This document shows, in pieces, positions 1 to 10,946 of a DNA stretch of 64,000 nucleotides (position 1 is its first letter; each line of letters begins with the position of its first letter). Location: assembly GCA_037178675.1 (NCBI GenBank), contig JAYMGJ010000119.1:1-64000 (forward strand), in the 5' to 3' direction. The translations under genes were made by a program, and so were the position numbers. The DNA is from Scleroderma bovista. Taxonomy: Eukaryota; Basidiomycota; Agaricomycetes; Boletales; Sclerodermataceae. Below the pieces are notes generated by a model that saw only the letters and a program-made list of their open reading frames with translations, did not search any database and was not told where the DNA came from.

Positions 1-646
1 ACGACGGATGGCTGTCACACTCGCAGACACGCGAGTGCGACCTAAGAACCGGTCAAGAATAACTTAGTTTTCCATCTACGCTGGACTGACCTGCCATCCA
101 GGGAGGAGCTTTCGGACACTGGACTTAGTCGACGAGCTGAAACCCAAAGCCGTTCTGTGCGTATTCGGAACCTGCCCCCTGACACCCAAGAAGGTCTTCT
201 TCAACAAGTCCTGGAAAGACACGCAATTGTGAAGCGAGTAGAAGTGTTGATGGCAGAACGAGAAGCAATAGTTGAGCTAGAGAATGCAGCGGTAAGGTGC
301 CGTTTTGTGTAATTGGAAAGTGAAGCTGACTTACTGGGGTGTCCAGGAAGTTGGCAAGCTGATGTTGAGAGCCGAACCTATTGTGTTCCAGGATGTTAAC
401 CTGGTCATTTCAGAAGAGACGGCATCAGGTCTATCTCGTGCCCTACCGTCTTCATCCTCTGTCAGGGGAGGAAGTATGTTTGTGCCTCGTTCAACTGCTT
501 CGAGACCTCGCGCAGGTCTTGGGAGAACACGCAAACCAGGGATAGGTGCCATGACTGGTGCTTCAGGGTCAACAGGAGCAAGTTATTCCGTCAGCGACGT
601 TGGGAAGGGAAGAAGTCAGGATGACTTTAGGAAGATGTTGGCTTGA
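1..646 (+). CDS. Prp24/SART3-type U4/U6 snRNP assembly factor, C-terminal part
   Basis: This is the 3' end of a gene that begins before the window. Exons are 1-51 (frame 2), 102-291 and 347-646, with introns 52-101 (branch point CTGAC) and 292-346. The phases agree at both junctions. The spliced reading gives the end of one RRM, then a second RRM-like unit starting SVRIRNLPPDTQEG, then a Ser/Gly/Arg-rich tail. The protein ends in SQDDFRKMLA, which matches the C-terminal Lsm-interaction motif of Prp24/SART3 proteins. In that family the RRMs anneal U4 and U6 snRNA and the tail contacts the Lsm2-8 ring in the nucleus. Family assignment rests on the RRM plus this terminal motif. The N-terminal HAT-repeat part, if present, lies outside the window. 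Confidence 0.85.
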
Positions 647-1063
647 CGGACTTTGCATGCTATTATGCGTTTGTTGCATTGTGACAATACATATTTACAT
701 TCCGGTACTGGTGCGATATTTCGAGTCTGCTTGCGTTTAAGGCTGCGAACCAAATAGCTTCGAGCTGAAGGGACTTGGATGAGAAACTGCCGACCCTCCG
801 GGGTGTGCCGCTTTTTTGCCTGAGAGCGAATTGACACAGCTGTCCATTTACCTGACGAAGTCAGGATACTGATCGTGCTATACCAGTCGGAGGTACAGAC
901 ATTCCGCCGGCAACTGCTAGAGTCCTTATATATACATATCACTAGATGTTGAGGATGACTACATTTTCCGAGCATGCGTCTCATCATGTGGAGGCTTCTG
1001 TCCGATTGTTAGATCATTATTTGCGGTGGGTTGTGTATGCAGGATCAGTTACTGGTTTCTCAT
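647..1063. other. Intergenic, no recognisable gene
   Basis: This holds the 3' flank of the Prp24-like gene. I see no credible ORF. Bases around 965-1000 (gagcatg followed by ggcttctg) weakly resemble 1381-1412, which may be another small degenerate repeat in this debris-rich stretch. Confidence 0.4.
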
Positions 1064-1356
1064 CAACTTTCCACCCATTTGCCTAGTCAAGACACAACGA
1101 CTATGCCTATGAGAAAGCCTGGCTAACCCACTTAGTTGGTAGTATACACATGGCCCGCGTGTGAATATTTGAATATTCAATGAACACCCATCTTACTAGC
1201 ATCAAAGGCTCGTCCAGCCGCGCCATGTCCAGGCTGACACCAGGGCTTTATTAGACTCCTACGAAACCCACCGCTAGCAGTCCTCTGATGTGCAACGAGA
1301 ATAATATTCCCCAAGTTATATTGAGGGAAGATCCGTGTACAAGGTGCGTCTCCGAG
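1064..1356 (+). pseudogene. Decayed copy of the Egt1-like promoter and 5' coding end
   Basis: The stretch aligns by eye with 2949-3335, the promoter and first about 175 coding bases of the Egt1-like gene, in the same orientation. Shared landmarks are catttgcctagtc, ctaacccactta, catcaaag, aaaccagggct.tattag, agtcctctgatg and gcgtctccgag. The copy has many substitutions and small deletions and lacks the parental start codon and reading frame. It stops abruptly after gcgtctccgag. It cannot encode a product and is best read as the residue of an old partial duplication. Confidence 0.75.
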
Positions 1357-1433
1357 CAATTTCCGGATAAGCAATTTTTGGAGCATGTGCGTTACCATGC
1401 GGAAGCTTCTGACAGACCGTTCTTTTGTTTGCG

Positions 1434-1778
1434 ATGAGCATATGCGGGGGGTTCTGTCCGAAGTTGTGGAACATTTATATATGCACAAACGACAGTCTCA
1501 ATCCAGTCCGTATCACTTACAAGCTACCAATTTCTGGACTGTTATGCGTACCACACTGGTTTCTCTTCTTGTCGCAAGTACTGTCGCTCGCCGTCGCCGG
1601 TCTTGGTGCTGTTGTCGACCGAAATGCTGAATCCCTTCACATTCTTGTAAAGAGATGTACCGGCAACAAGTTAGGTTCTGGGGCGAAATGTAGCAGTGGT
1701 ACAGCCTGCTGCAGTGGCCACTGCTTAAAGCAGCAGCAGTCTAGTCCTTGGCCTACATGTTCAGTAAGTCATTATTGA
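1434..1778 (+). CDS. Putative small cysteine-rich (knottin-like) secreted protein, probably broken
   Basis: One frame contains a hydrophobic stretch (FLFLSQVLSLAVAGLGA, a plausible signal core), then a short spacer ending LVKR. LVKR resembles a Kex2-type cleavage site. A six-cysteine module follows with spacing C-x10-C-x5-CC-x3-C-x11-C, near 1656-1760. This C...C...CC...C...C pattern is typical of inhibitor-cystine-knot peptides. The only nearby start with a normal N-terminal signal (ATG 1544, MRTTLVSLLVAS) is in a different frame from the cysteine module, so a one-base indel is likely. The in-frame ATG at 1434 gives about 30 residues before the hydrophobic stretch. A GTAAGT at 1764 with CTAG at 1824 could be an intron that places a stop right after the last cysteine. 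I do not recognise a specific family. Confidence 0.35.
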   Translation: MSICGGFCPKLWNIYICTNDSLNPVRITYKLPISGLLCVPHWFLFLSQVLSLAVAGLGAVVDRNAESLHILVKRCTGNKLGSGAKCSSGTACCSGHCLKQQQSSPWPTCSVSHY

Positions 1779-3159
1779 ACAAATACTATCCACCATAGCT
1801 CGAGTTTATTTAATATCTCCCTAGTGATCCAATGCATTTCTGGGAGACGAAACTGCCGAGGAAGTCCAATTTTGCTGAGAAGTGGAAAGGCTTCGGGTTT
1901 ACTGACCTATCTCATGATCTCTTTAAGTGCTCCAAGCCTTGATTGTCTGTCTCAAAATGTGATTTCTAGTTGTGGCGCTAGCCAATGTTTGTGGTTCCTG
2001 CTTCCCTTCTCAATCTTAAGGTGTGCTCTCCGAATCGCAAGACTAAGGAAGCTTTCGTGACCCGTTATCTCAAGACTATTACAGCTAAAAGATGTATTAG
2101 CCACTGCTCACATTCCTGGTGTGTATATCTTGCGATGGAGTCCCCTAGTTGATTATTCGATGGTACAATGCTGTCAGTTCTTCTACAGCCCTCACTTCAG
2201 GCATACTAGTTGCTGTTAGCGCAGCATAACTCATCGTGGGCTGGTGTTACGTCCCCTAACAACGATACGAGCTGCACTCAAATCCACATTCTCGACTTAG
2301 GGTAGATCACTTGAAGCCTCATACATTAATTCAATGGGGAAACGTTTACATAAAATTGATAATGCGCGGGCCAAGCGCGGACATCGAAAAGTGGACCCAC
2401 TCCGCTACTATCCTTGGTTTGCAATTGCTTCACCAAGACGGCGTACATTTCTATAGCCATGAATGTTGAAGTGTTTCAAGTTGCTATGCTTTTCCCAGGG
2501 CGAAACCACTGTGGGATTCCATGACGCCACCGTCCCAACAGAAGTCCTTATCCTGGATGAAAGGCATTTGAATCGATGTGATGCCATCTTGCGTGATCGA
2601 GGTAATACAAATATGCAAGGACGCCGACACCGAAAATGAAGGTTCAAACGTTCAAGACCGACTTGTTCGATGCTACAGAGGACTATAGCACACCGGAGTT
2701 ATCCGTCGTGCGGCCTAGAGCGGCCTCAGACTCTGGCCAGACCAATTCCTTTACTCTCCCAAGACCAGGCTGGTGGTCCCTCGAGAGACATCGGTCCCAG
2801 ACACGGAGACATGATAGAGGAACGCTGTAACTGTGAGTAAACGTCAATGATATTATCATAGTTCCGTTCATCGCATCTTCATCGGAAGCAAGTCTTTTCG
2901 TGAGAACATGCCAGGACTATCCAGGATCATAGGCACCGGCTCCAACCTTCCATCCATTTGCCTAGTCGAGATGGGGTGACTATCTCCCCAATGCTACTAA
3001 GGTCTGCCTATGGGAAACTACTAACCCACTTAAGACCGGCACATGAACGTCCGACGTATATCTAGGCGCGGGAATACCATCTGAGCTTGTCCTCTCCTCC
3101 CCAACCTGTTTTACTTCGCATCAAAGCACCGCTCAGCCTACTCATCCGCATCACTGAAT
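1779..3159. other. Non-coding or degenerate stretch upstream of the Egt1-like gene
   Basis: No recognisable gene. Short plus-strand open stretches near 2480-2640 and 2640-2830 look mildly coding but match nothing I know. Bases 2949-3159 are the Egt1-like promoter and 5' UTR, also present in decayed form at 1064-1356. Confidence 0.4.
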
Positions 3160-5872
3160 ATGTCTGAGCGAACTGCCTTCTCCAGAAACGCCGAAACCAG
3201 GGCTCTATTAGACACCAAAACCCACCCACGATTCATCGATGAAAGTCCTCTGATGGATAACGAGCAAGGTAATATTCTCCAGGTTCCCGTGGAACTATAT
3301 GAAAGAAAGATCGGTGTGCGAGATGCGTCTCCGAGTTCCTCTGCATCCAGAATTGGCACTTCGGACACTGGCGTCACTTCTCCTTCTACTCCGGCAGAGC
3401 CTGCCCACCACTTGCTGTTCCTTAACTCACCCGGTGAAATATTTTCGGCCAAAGAATGTGCTAAATTTCTACGTTCCTTCCCTCTGAGGCCTAGATCTGG
3501 GGACGTCTTATTTCTTGTCATGGGTATAAAACACGAGGATACCGAACTAGATTGTAATGTCGTCAAGGGTCGCACAATGGAGTTTGTCATGAATGGTCTG
3601 AACGCCGCAGGGGGTGCGCTGGGCATCCCGAATTTGTTCGACGTCAACCACTGGAAACATATCGAAACGTGCAACGAATACGAACGTGCGTGGGACCACA
3701 TACTCACGTAGTGTTAATTCACCAACTTTTCAGATGTTCATGTAACGCACTATAATTGTGCACATCCTGACGAGATTGAACTCCCAGGGTACAAGCATAT
3801 TAGCCAGTTTGTCCAGGCCGAACTTGTCAAGATCGAGGAGTCAACAAAAGTAAATTCCCATGCTGTCATTGCCTTCGCTGACACCATAAAAAAATCCAGT
3901 GCTCCGAGAATGTCATCTTCCCTCTGTTCACAAATGCAAACCTACGGATAATTCAACGCTGGGTCGATGATACCAGCTATGTCTCGGTCTTCCTCCTGGA
4001 GCGTCCTCCGTTTATGTTCCAATTGCTCCCTTCTGAGACTGAGGAAAATGGCCCAAATGGTCGTTTCGGTGTGCCTACCGTCGAGGACTGGCAAAGCCTA
4101 TGGGTAGCCTGGGACTTCGTCACATTGCGCATGATGCCATGCTCGATGCTCTATCAAAAGCCGATCTACCTGAGACATATTTGTCTGTTCTACTTGGGAC
4201 ATATCCCGACGTTCCTCGACATTCATTTATCTCGACTGTTGAACGAACCGCACACGCAGCCGGAGGAGTTCAAGGTCAGCGAACCGATACTTCTGCAGCG
4301 AAATGTATTGAGATGATTATCCATTAGGATATCTTCGAGGTATACCATATCCTTGTAGATTTGGCATCACTGACTGATTCATCTCCGCCCAATCAGAGGG
4401 GTATCGATCCCAACGTCGACGACCCCACCCAATGCCATGCGAGTAGTAGTAAATGTTGGGAGGTATCAAGCTAACGATACCACCTTAGGATCACTCCGAA
4501 GTTCCTCAGAACGACGAAGATTGGCCGACTCCGGACAGCATTCTATCCTTTAGGCTCCGCGTCAGAGAGCGACTTCTCAGATTCTATGACAATATATCTT
4601 CCGGAAGGATACAGCTCACACGGAATGTCGCCCGTGTACTTTTCATGACCCACGAACATGAGGGTCTGCATTTGGAGGTGAGGATTCCGATCGCAGGTTC
4701 AGTTTATTTGGCCTGCGAGGTCTCATGTCGAGTATGCATTACTCACAACCGAATGAACATAGACCTTGTTGTATATGCTCATTCAGCGAGCCGGAACGGG
4801 CACGATTCCGCCACCCGATTTTATTCCACCGCCGTGGGAATCCCTTGCAGCGTCATGGAATGCTGCACCCAAGCCTGCGTCCCCTACGGTTGTCGTTGAG
4901 GCGACCACTCTGACTATTGGCATCGACGATCTTGAAAGCGAAGACAGTGACCCTGTCAAGTCTCTTAAAGTGAACGGACACGTGTTTGGGTGGGATAATG
5001 AGAGTCCTAAACGGGAAGTCGCCGTCGATGCGTTCAGAATCGACTGGAGGTTGATTACCAATGGGGAGTTTTTCGAGTTTTACAAGCGTGCCACTGAAGC
5101 AACGGACAGCCTTTCTGTCAATGACGATGCATGGCTGAAGAACAAGTTGGTCTTTCCTGCAAGTTGGGCGGAAACAGAAAGCGGGGAAATTCAAGTCCGC
5201 ACATTGTATGGACCAGTTCCTATGAAAATTGCTTGGAATTGGCCAGTGATTACTACGTACGATAATCTGTCGGAGTACGCTATCGTCAAGGGGGGACGTA
5301 TCCCCACCGAGCCAGAGCTCCTTGCGTTTCGGGACAAGTTTGTGGCTGGCTATGAAAGTGGTGCCAACATGGGTTTCAGGAACTGGCACCCAGTCCCGTG
5401 AGTGCTCGATAATGCTTACCCTTTCTGTGCTGACCTTTAATGGACCAGGGGTACCACGGGCTTAGAGCAAGGTGGTGGGAAAGGCCATAATGGAGGTGTT
5501 GCTGAGTGGACGTCCACGTTGTGGGACAGCTACGACGGTTTTGAGGCATCTGGCAGGTACCCCGGGTAAATGCTTTTCTCCTTTCACCTCCCCTCCAATC
5601 AGTGGAGCTTCGATTACAGTATTGAGGCGTCGACATTGACTTCCCTAAAACCAGGTTCTCTGCTGACTTCTTTGATGGTGCTCATAATGCTTCTGTATGT
5701 TGCGTTCGTTCCCATCGTTCGACTCTGATTAGCGTGTTTCTCTCTCTGGTAGCTTGGTGGTTCGTATGCGATGATCCCCCGCATCGCTGACAGACGAAGC
5801 TTCCGGAACTGGTGGCAACGTAATTACCCATTTTGTTGGGCCGGCGCCAGGGTCGTATATGACCTGAACTGA
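3160..5872 (+). CDS. egt1: Egt1-like ergothioneine biosynthesis protein with reduced methyltransferase half
   Basis: Egt1 makes hercynine from histidine (SAM-dependent N-terminal domain) and then hercynylcysteine sulfoxide (DinB plus FGE-sulfatase C-terminal half). Ten exons: 3160-3685, 3734-3849, 3900-4274, 4328-4339, 4397-4438, 4489-4677, 4763-5397, 5449-5565, 5655-5694, 5753-5872, giving 723 aa. The C-terminal half is intact. The DinB iron ligands are present (LGHIPTF near residue 313; HEGLH 414-418), followed by the FGE domain (FGWDNE, TNGEFFEFY, RNWHPVP, GARVVYDLN). The N-terminal about 210 residues only match the last part of EgtD methyltransferases. The LYDERG and GSG SAM-binding segments seen in fungal Egt1 (about 850-880 aa) are missing, so methyltransferase activity is doubtful. 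Exon 4 is 12 nt (DIFE), and the intron after exon 5 appears to start with GC. The neighbouring kinesin gene is convergent. Confidence 0.88.
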
Positions 5873-6221
5873 ACGGATTCACTGGCGCTCACTGTTCTTG
5901 TGGGCGGCGGGCTTATACGACGGCCCCTTGTAAAATATTTAGTGTCTTGTTTGTGTACTTATAGGCTGATCCTGGTGTAAGCTTGTACAACAATCCCTTG
6001 TAAAATGTTTGGTATTTCTGATGTACACATTTACTGGTAGGTTGACATTTGTGTGCGCTTGACCGAACTTGTCGAGTCTGCAAGAACCAAGACTCCACAA
6101 ACCAATATACATATACATCGTAGTAGATAGCAAGAAAACGACACTGGAGAGTGGTACAATATGTAGCAAAATGGCTAGCTGCACGGTAAATAACTTACGG
6201 GCATGCTGGGAAGTCCAGATC
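5873..6221. other. Convergent intergenic spacer
   Basis: 3' flanks of the Egt1-like gene (+) and the kinesin gene (-). Two similar short segments occur: cccttgtaaaatattt.gtgtcttg near 5926-5949 and cccttgtaaaatgtttggtatttctg near 5995-6019. I see nothing else. Confidence 0.5.
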
Positions 6222-9087
6222 CTACAGAGGTATATTCTCCTTCCTCCCAAGTACATCTTTCAGAGGGCTTTCTGCTCTTTTACTTCCCGTGCCCTTTAAC
6301 TTCCCAACTTCTACCTCGAAACTTGCATCCTCCATCATACTCCAATCGTCCTCTGGTGTTTGTTCCAGCAGACTTGGTTGGTTCTTTATGTCTATACGTA
6401 TTGGTGATTCTTCCTTGATGGACGTGATGCTGACTACGTTAGCAGTTCTGTTTTGTTGGCGTTCAGCAAAGACCGCAGTTGCTCCTCCAATCGTGGGTTT
6501 CGCAGGTTTGAGCTTCGAGGTGAGGTTGACCCCTCCGCCCAGCCCCAGTGCATCGAATTTGCTTACAAACGCAGCCAGTGCGCGGCGTTCCTCTTCCAGT
6601 TTCGTGCGCATTCGTTTCTCTTTCTCTAGTTGTCGAACCAGTTCCGTTGCCCACGCCTCCTTTTCTTCCCGCTGCCGGACTTCAGCCTGAAGACGCGCCC
6701 CCCACTCTCGCTCAACGTCTTCTTTCACCTGCCGGAGCGGCTCGCCGAGGTTGTCCTCGTACCCGCGGACGACAATCTCGAGTTCTCTGATCGTCTTCTG
6801 TTGCTCCGCAATGAATTTGTCTTTTTGAGCGTCTGGGGCATCGGGAGAAATCTCTGGGCGTGCTAGGAGGGCTGCCTCTAGCGAGAGGATTTGGTTAGAC
6901 TGGGATTCAATCTGGAGACGCGCGGCTAGGAGCTCTTGCTGGAGCTATAACAACGATTGGATTAACAGCACATCAGATGGCCTGTACGGTCCTCAACCTA
7001 CCTGGTAGGGTGACATGTCAAAGTCCACTTTCACCGGGCTTGCCGACCGTGATTCGTCGCCTTTATTCTCGTCGACAGACTGACTCGTGAGGATGAGCTT
7101 TGTCAGTTGCTGTATTCGTGCGTTGAGGTCCCTCATTGCCTTGGACTCGTCGATTTGCTGCAGCGTCAAGGTCAACCGGTGCTAAAGGTTGATAAAGAAA
7201 GGAGCAAACTTCTCTTGCACTGAGTCTACGGTTTCGGGAAGGTGCTTCTGCTTCTCGCTCTTCCAGTTTCTGTTTCAATTCTTCGATCTCTTTGCGGTAT
7301 CTTTCGATGAGAGCCTCTGTGTCCACAACCTCCTTCTTCTTCGCATGCAGCTGTACGCGTTTGATACGTGCGGCGAATCCCAATGTACTGGTACTCTCTG
7401 TGACAGCACTGACATCTGGGTTAATGGTGCAAACGACACTGATACGCGCGTCGCCGGAGAGGGAGGGCTGAAGTAATCGCGTAAGCTTGGAATTACGGTA
7501 TGGGACATGGTCACTTCAGTGAACCCACTGTCAGTGTCTCGTAAATAGGATTATTCGTAAGTATCTTACCTTTTATTCTTCGCAGCATTCTCCGCAAGCG
7601 TGCTGATGACGCTTCCTAACGTGAGCAGGCTGTTGTTCGCTGAGCCAAAATCAATGAAAGTCAAGGCAAGCTGACCTCGTATTAATATATTTGCCTTCCC
7701 GCGTTCTTTCTTTGTCTGAAGTTGCTTTTTCTGACCCTGCCAAATCGATCAGACTCTATGTTCAGGAGTCAGCTTGGCAAAAACTTAACGGAGTGGTGGC
7801 ACACACCAAAACCGACATTTGAACACTCCTTCCACCGATGGTCTGTAGCCTTGTCCCGCCTGGGGTTGGCGGCCTCATACCAGGAGTTTGCCTGCCACTC
7901 CCTTCGGCTTTGCCTTCGCCCCTCTCTCGGCTCTCGATCACAAGTCTGAATACGCTGTGACTTCTGCTACTTCTTTCATTCCAGTCGGTACTGGCAGTCC
8001 TCCGATGTCTTTCACCTCTCTCCATCACTTCCCGTACGCCCTTCAAACTAGTGACCACCTCTTCTCTTAGAGGTGCTAAGACACCCTGACCAACGATTTG
8101 TACAGGTTGTGTGGCAGCTACAGAAGGTGGTGCGAGAAGGTCATAGATGGTCTCGTTGTATATCTCAAGGTAAGAGCAACGAAGGAGATATTCACGAGCC
8201 GATGTACGACGAATGTGGGCAAATACGTCTTTCATTGCACGAGGAATGATTCCAGGCTGTTCTTCGTTTCCAGACTGTATAGGTGTTCAGAAAGGGGGTT
8301 TTCAAAGTGGCAGGGAATGGTGTAGTAAATACGCACAAGGGTGAACGTCTTCCCACTTGCTGTCTGACCATAAGCGAAAATGACGGAGTTGTAGCCTTCC
8401 ATGGCTGCCCATACGTGACTTCTCGCGACAGCGTTATAGATTGGCTTGTTCTCAGACCCTGTCAGAACTTCATCAAAATGAAATTCTGGCGGGGCGTTGA
8501 GTGTTGTTTTTGTATGTTGGGGGAGTAGTTTAATGGAATTGGGTATAGACGTTTCCCAAGCAATATGTCCAGTTGTTGGACGGATTCTAACGAATGGATG
8601 AGCATAACCCATTTGATTTTGAGATGTCATACCGAATAGATACGAGAACTTTGTCTTCCTTTCCGTAATCAGGTATTTGACCGTCATCGAGGTCGCCCGA
8701 CATGTCTCCTGGTTCGACGGTCTGATAGTCAACCAAAACCTCCTCTGGATCAACTCGACTGACGTCCATGGACATGTCGCTCGCGTCCATGAATAATCCA
8801 GGGTTTGGACTCGTACCTCGTGGAGTAGAAGGTGTCTTTGGTCGTGTACCGTCATGGAACGGTTTAGGTGGCGAGGCGGGAACGGGGGCGAGCGAAGTGT
8901 TCTTAGTAGTTCGAAGACGGGACTCTGCTGATAATGCCGCCTTGTATTTCTTGGCTGTGCCGAGGATGGATGGCGTGGTAGAACGAGCAATTTCCGTGCT
9001 TGATGAGATTGACAGTAGTCGTTTTGGTGTGAATGGGACGGCTCGAGCCAACTTGGAGCCCGAACTGGGATTAGACGAAGTGGTCAT
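6222..9087 (-). CDS. Kinesin-7 family (CENP-E/Kip2-like) motor protein
   Basis: Microtubule motor. Exons (high to low): 9087-8633, 8586-8337, 8274-7807, 7755-7676, 7629-7570, 7513-7210, 7157-7002, 6944-6222, giving 831 aa. A Ser/Pro-rich N-terminal extension (about 150 residues) precedes the motor. The motor has the P-loop GQTASGKT, switch I NERSSRSH, switch II DLAGSE, then YRNSKLTRLLQ and the neck-like LGFAARIKRVQLHAKKKEV. A Gly/Pro/Arg-rich insertion (ERGEGKAEGSGRQTPGMRPP region) sits between switch I and switch II. A coiled-coil tail follows (IEELKQKLEEREAEA; EEKEAWATELVRQLEKEKR). The neck wording FAARIKRVQ and the N-terminal motor position favour kinesin-7. The true start is ATG 9087; further upstream codons are open but lack ATG. 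All intron phases are consistent. Confidence 0.9.
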
Positions 9088-10946
9088 CGTTGAGTGGTCG
9101 TCGCGGGGACAGACAATTGCGTCGTCGTCGTTTGGTGAATGCTTCTCGTTGGTCAACCGTGGGAGGATTTGCGGTCACGCGCAATGGTACGCGTCCTGGT
9201 CACGTGAACCAAGAAACTCAAGTTGTTCGTGCATCAAAACTTGGAGACCAGACATTATCCTGGTTCACTGGACTGTGTATAGCACAGACGTCTCGTTGGT
9301 GATCGAAGCGCCCCAAAGCGGCAAGAACGACATATCCACATCCGACTTGAACTCACAATCTCCTTCCCCAAAGATGTCAATGTCTAATCTAATATCTAAG
9401 CATCGACGAAGAAACATACTCCCTCCACCGGTTCCAGCTTCAACTCCCACCTGCTCATTGCCCTTTTCCAAAATTATTCTGTGAGACACCAGTGTGCCGT
9501 CCAAAGACTTCGTAGTGGGTGGGTGCACTCGCATCATCTCATTTGCAATAGGAAATTGATGATCCAATTGTGACATGCAGGGTCTCATGTTGCGCAACAG
9601 TCCGAGCTGTAGATCTGAGCTCCTTATCAATGGAATTTCCATCGCGAGCACCCAATGGGATAAAGGTGGGTACACCAATATGCCTTTCATACACTGTACC
9701 CGAGTCTTGTGAGAAATAGCTGCGGGATTATGGTCACTTTGCAGATTTCCATCCCGCAGGAAACATCTTTGTTGACTTCAAGTCACGTTAATGTGTCAAA
9801 TGCAGCCATCATCGCAAAGCAGCTAATATCTGACAAAAGACAGATAGTATCTAACAAGACGTAGTCATACTGGTAGACCACCGGACTGTCACTTCCAAAC
9901 AGCCGTCATATTAGCTCATCGTTGAGTTCCCTCTCTACTCGACTCACCAACAGATAACTCGTCACCAGGGTTGTGCAATGTACTCGTGACACTTTCAATA
10001 AAAATCCAGCCATCCTGCGGCTCACATGGTAAGATACCGTACAGTACCTGTTAGATAAGGACACGAATGCTCTATGGATCATCCAATCTTCTGTCCACCC
10101 ACTTCAGATTCACATCCACGCACCTCTCCGCTCAATTCATCCAGCCGCAGCGACATAATTACTTGACAGGGTACTAACACTCAGAAATAGCATACGCGGG
10201 AAGGCCCTCACCAAATGTGCCAGAGAAGGCTATGTTGTAATACCCAAAGCACCAATATCTCCTGCACACAACGATGCACCGGCGAGCACTGGTTGTCTAG
10301 TTTGACGTGCCAGAAGTGTGTGCCATTCAGAGCATTGTATGTCTGGCTGCATAGTATGCGTGTGTGATGTATGCGAAGAGTCGCTAGCGGCATACATCGA
10401 GAAGCCTCGAGGTCAGTCAACTTGAATTTGTGGATCCAGTCACTGGCAGTACAACTTAACTTGGTCATTTGGGAGTCTCTCAACTGCCTTTACGTGAACA
10501 CTTACCGACGGCCAGGTCCGCCGCCAAGTTAAATTTACATACATGCGGTTCGGGTCCGACTAAACATATAACCGAACTTTTCAACTGCTACATAGCGATC
10601 TCTCCGGACTACGATGCACGGGAAGCCTCTGTAGGTTGAAACGGACTTGAGAAGCGCGAGTCCGAGACGAATCAAGGCAGCGCGGGTCGTGATCATTGAT
10701 TTTGACACACCTGAATCCGAAGTAGGTGTCGACGTGTTAGTGTTTCTCAAAGTTTTAACGTGGTTTCATTTGCGGGAAAGCGAGCTGCTTCGGTCCCACT
10801 GTAACATTTTAGAACTTAACATTGGAAAGTTCGAAGTGTCCGTTGCAGACATACTGTAGACCTTCCAGTGGTGTATTGAAGAGGTGAGACAAACGTTTGG
10901 ATCCTCAATTGTATGACCTGACGCATTCCATGATAGTCATATAGCA
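9088..10946. other. Long intergenic region, no assigned gene
   Basis: Contains the kinesin promoter, including a CACGTG near 9201. A minus-strand open stretch at 9265-9690 encodes a plausible but unrecognised polypeptide (LVSHRIILEKGNEQVG..). Plus-strand codons near 10220-10360 encode a short cysteine-rich fragment. Neither has a supported start or splice structure, so I do not call them genes. Confidence 0.4.

Noticed and set aside
9265..9690. 142-codon minus-strand open frame upstream of the kinesin gene
   Set aside because: No recognised family, no supported exon structure, and compositional character not clearly coding; left as unassigned.
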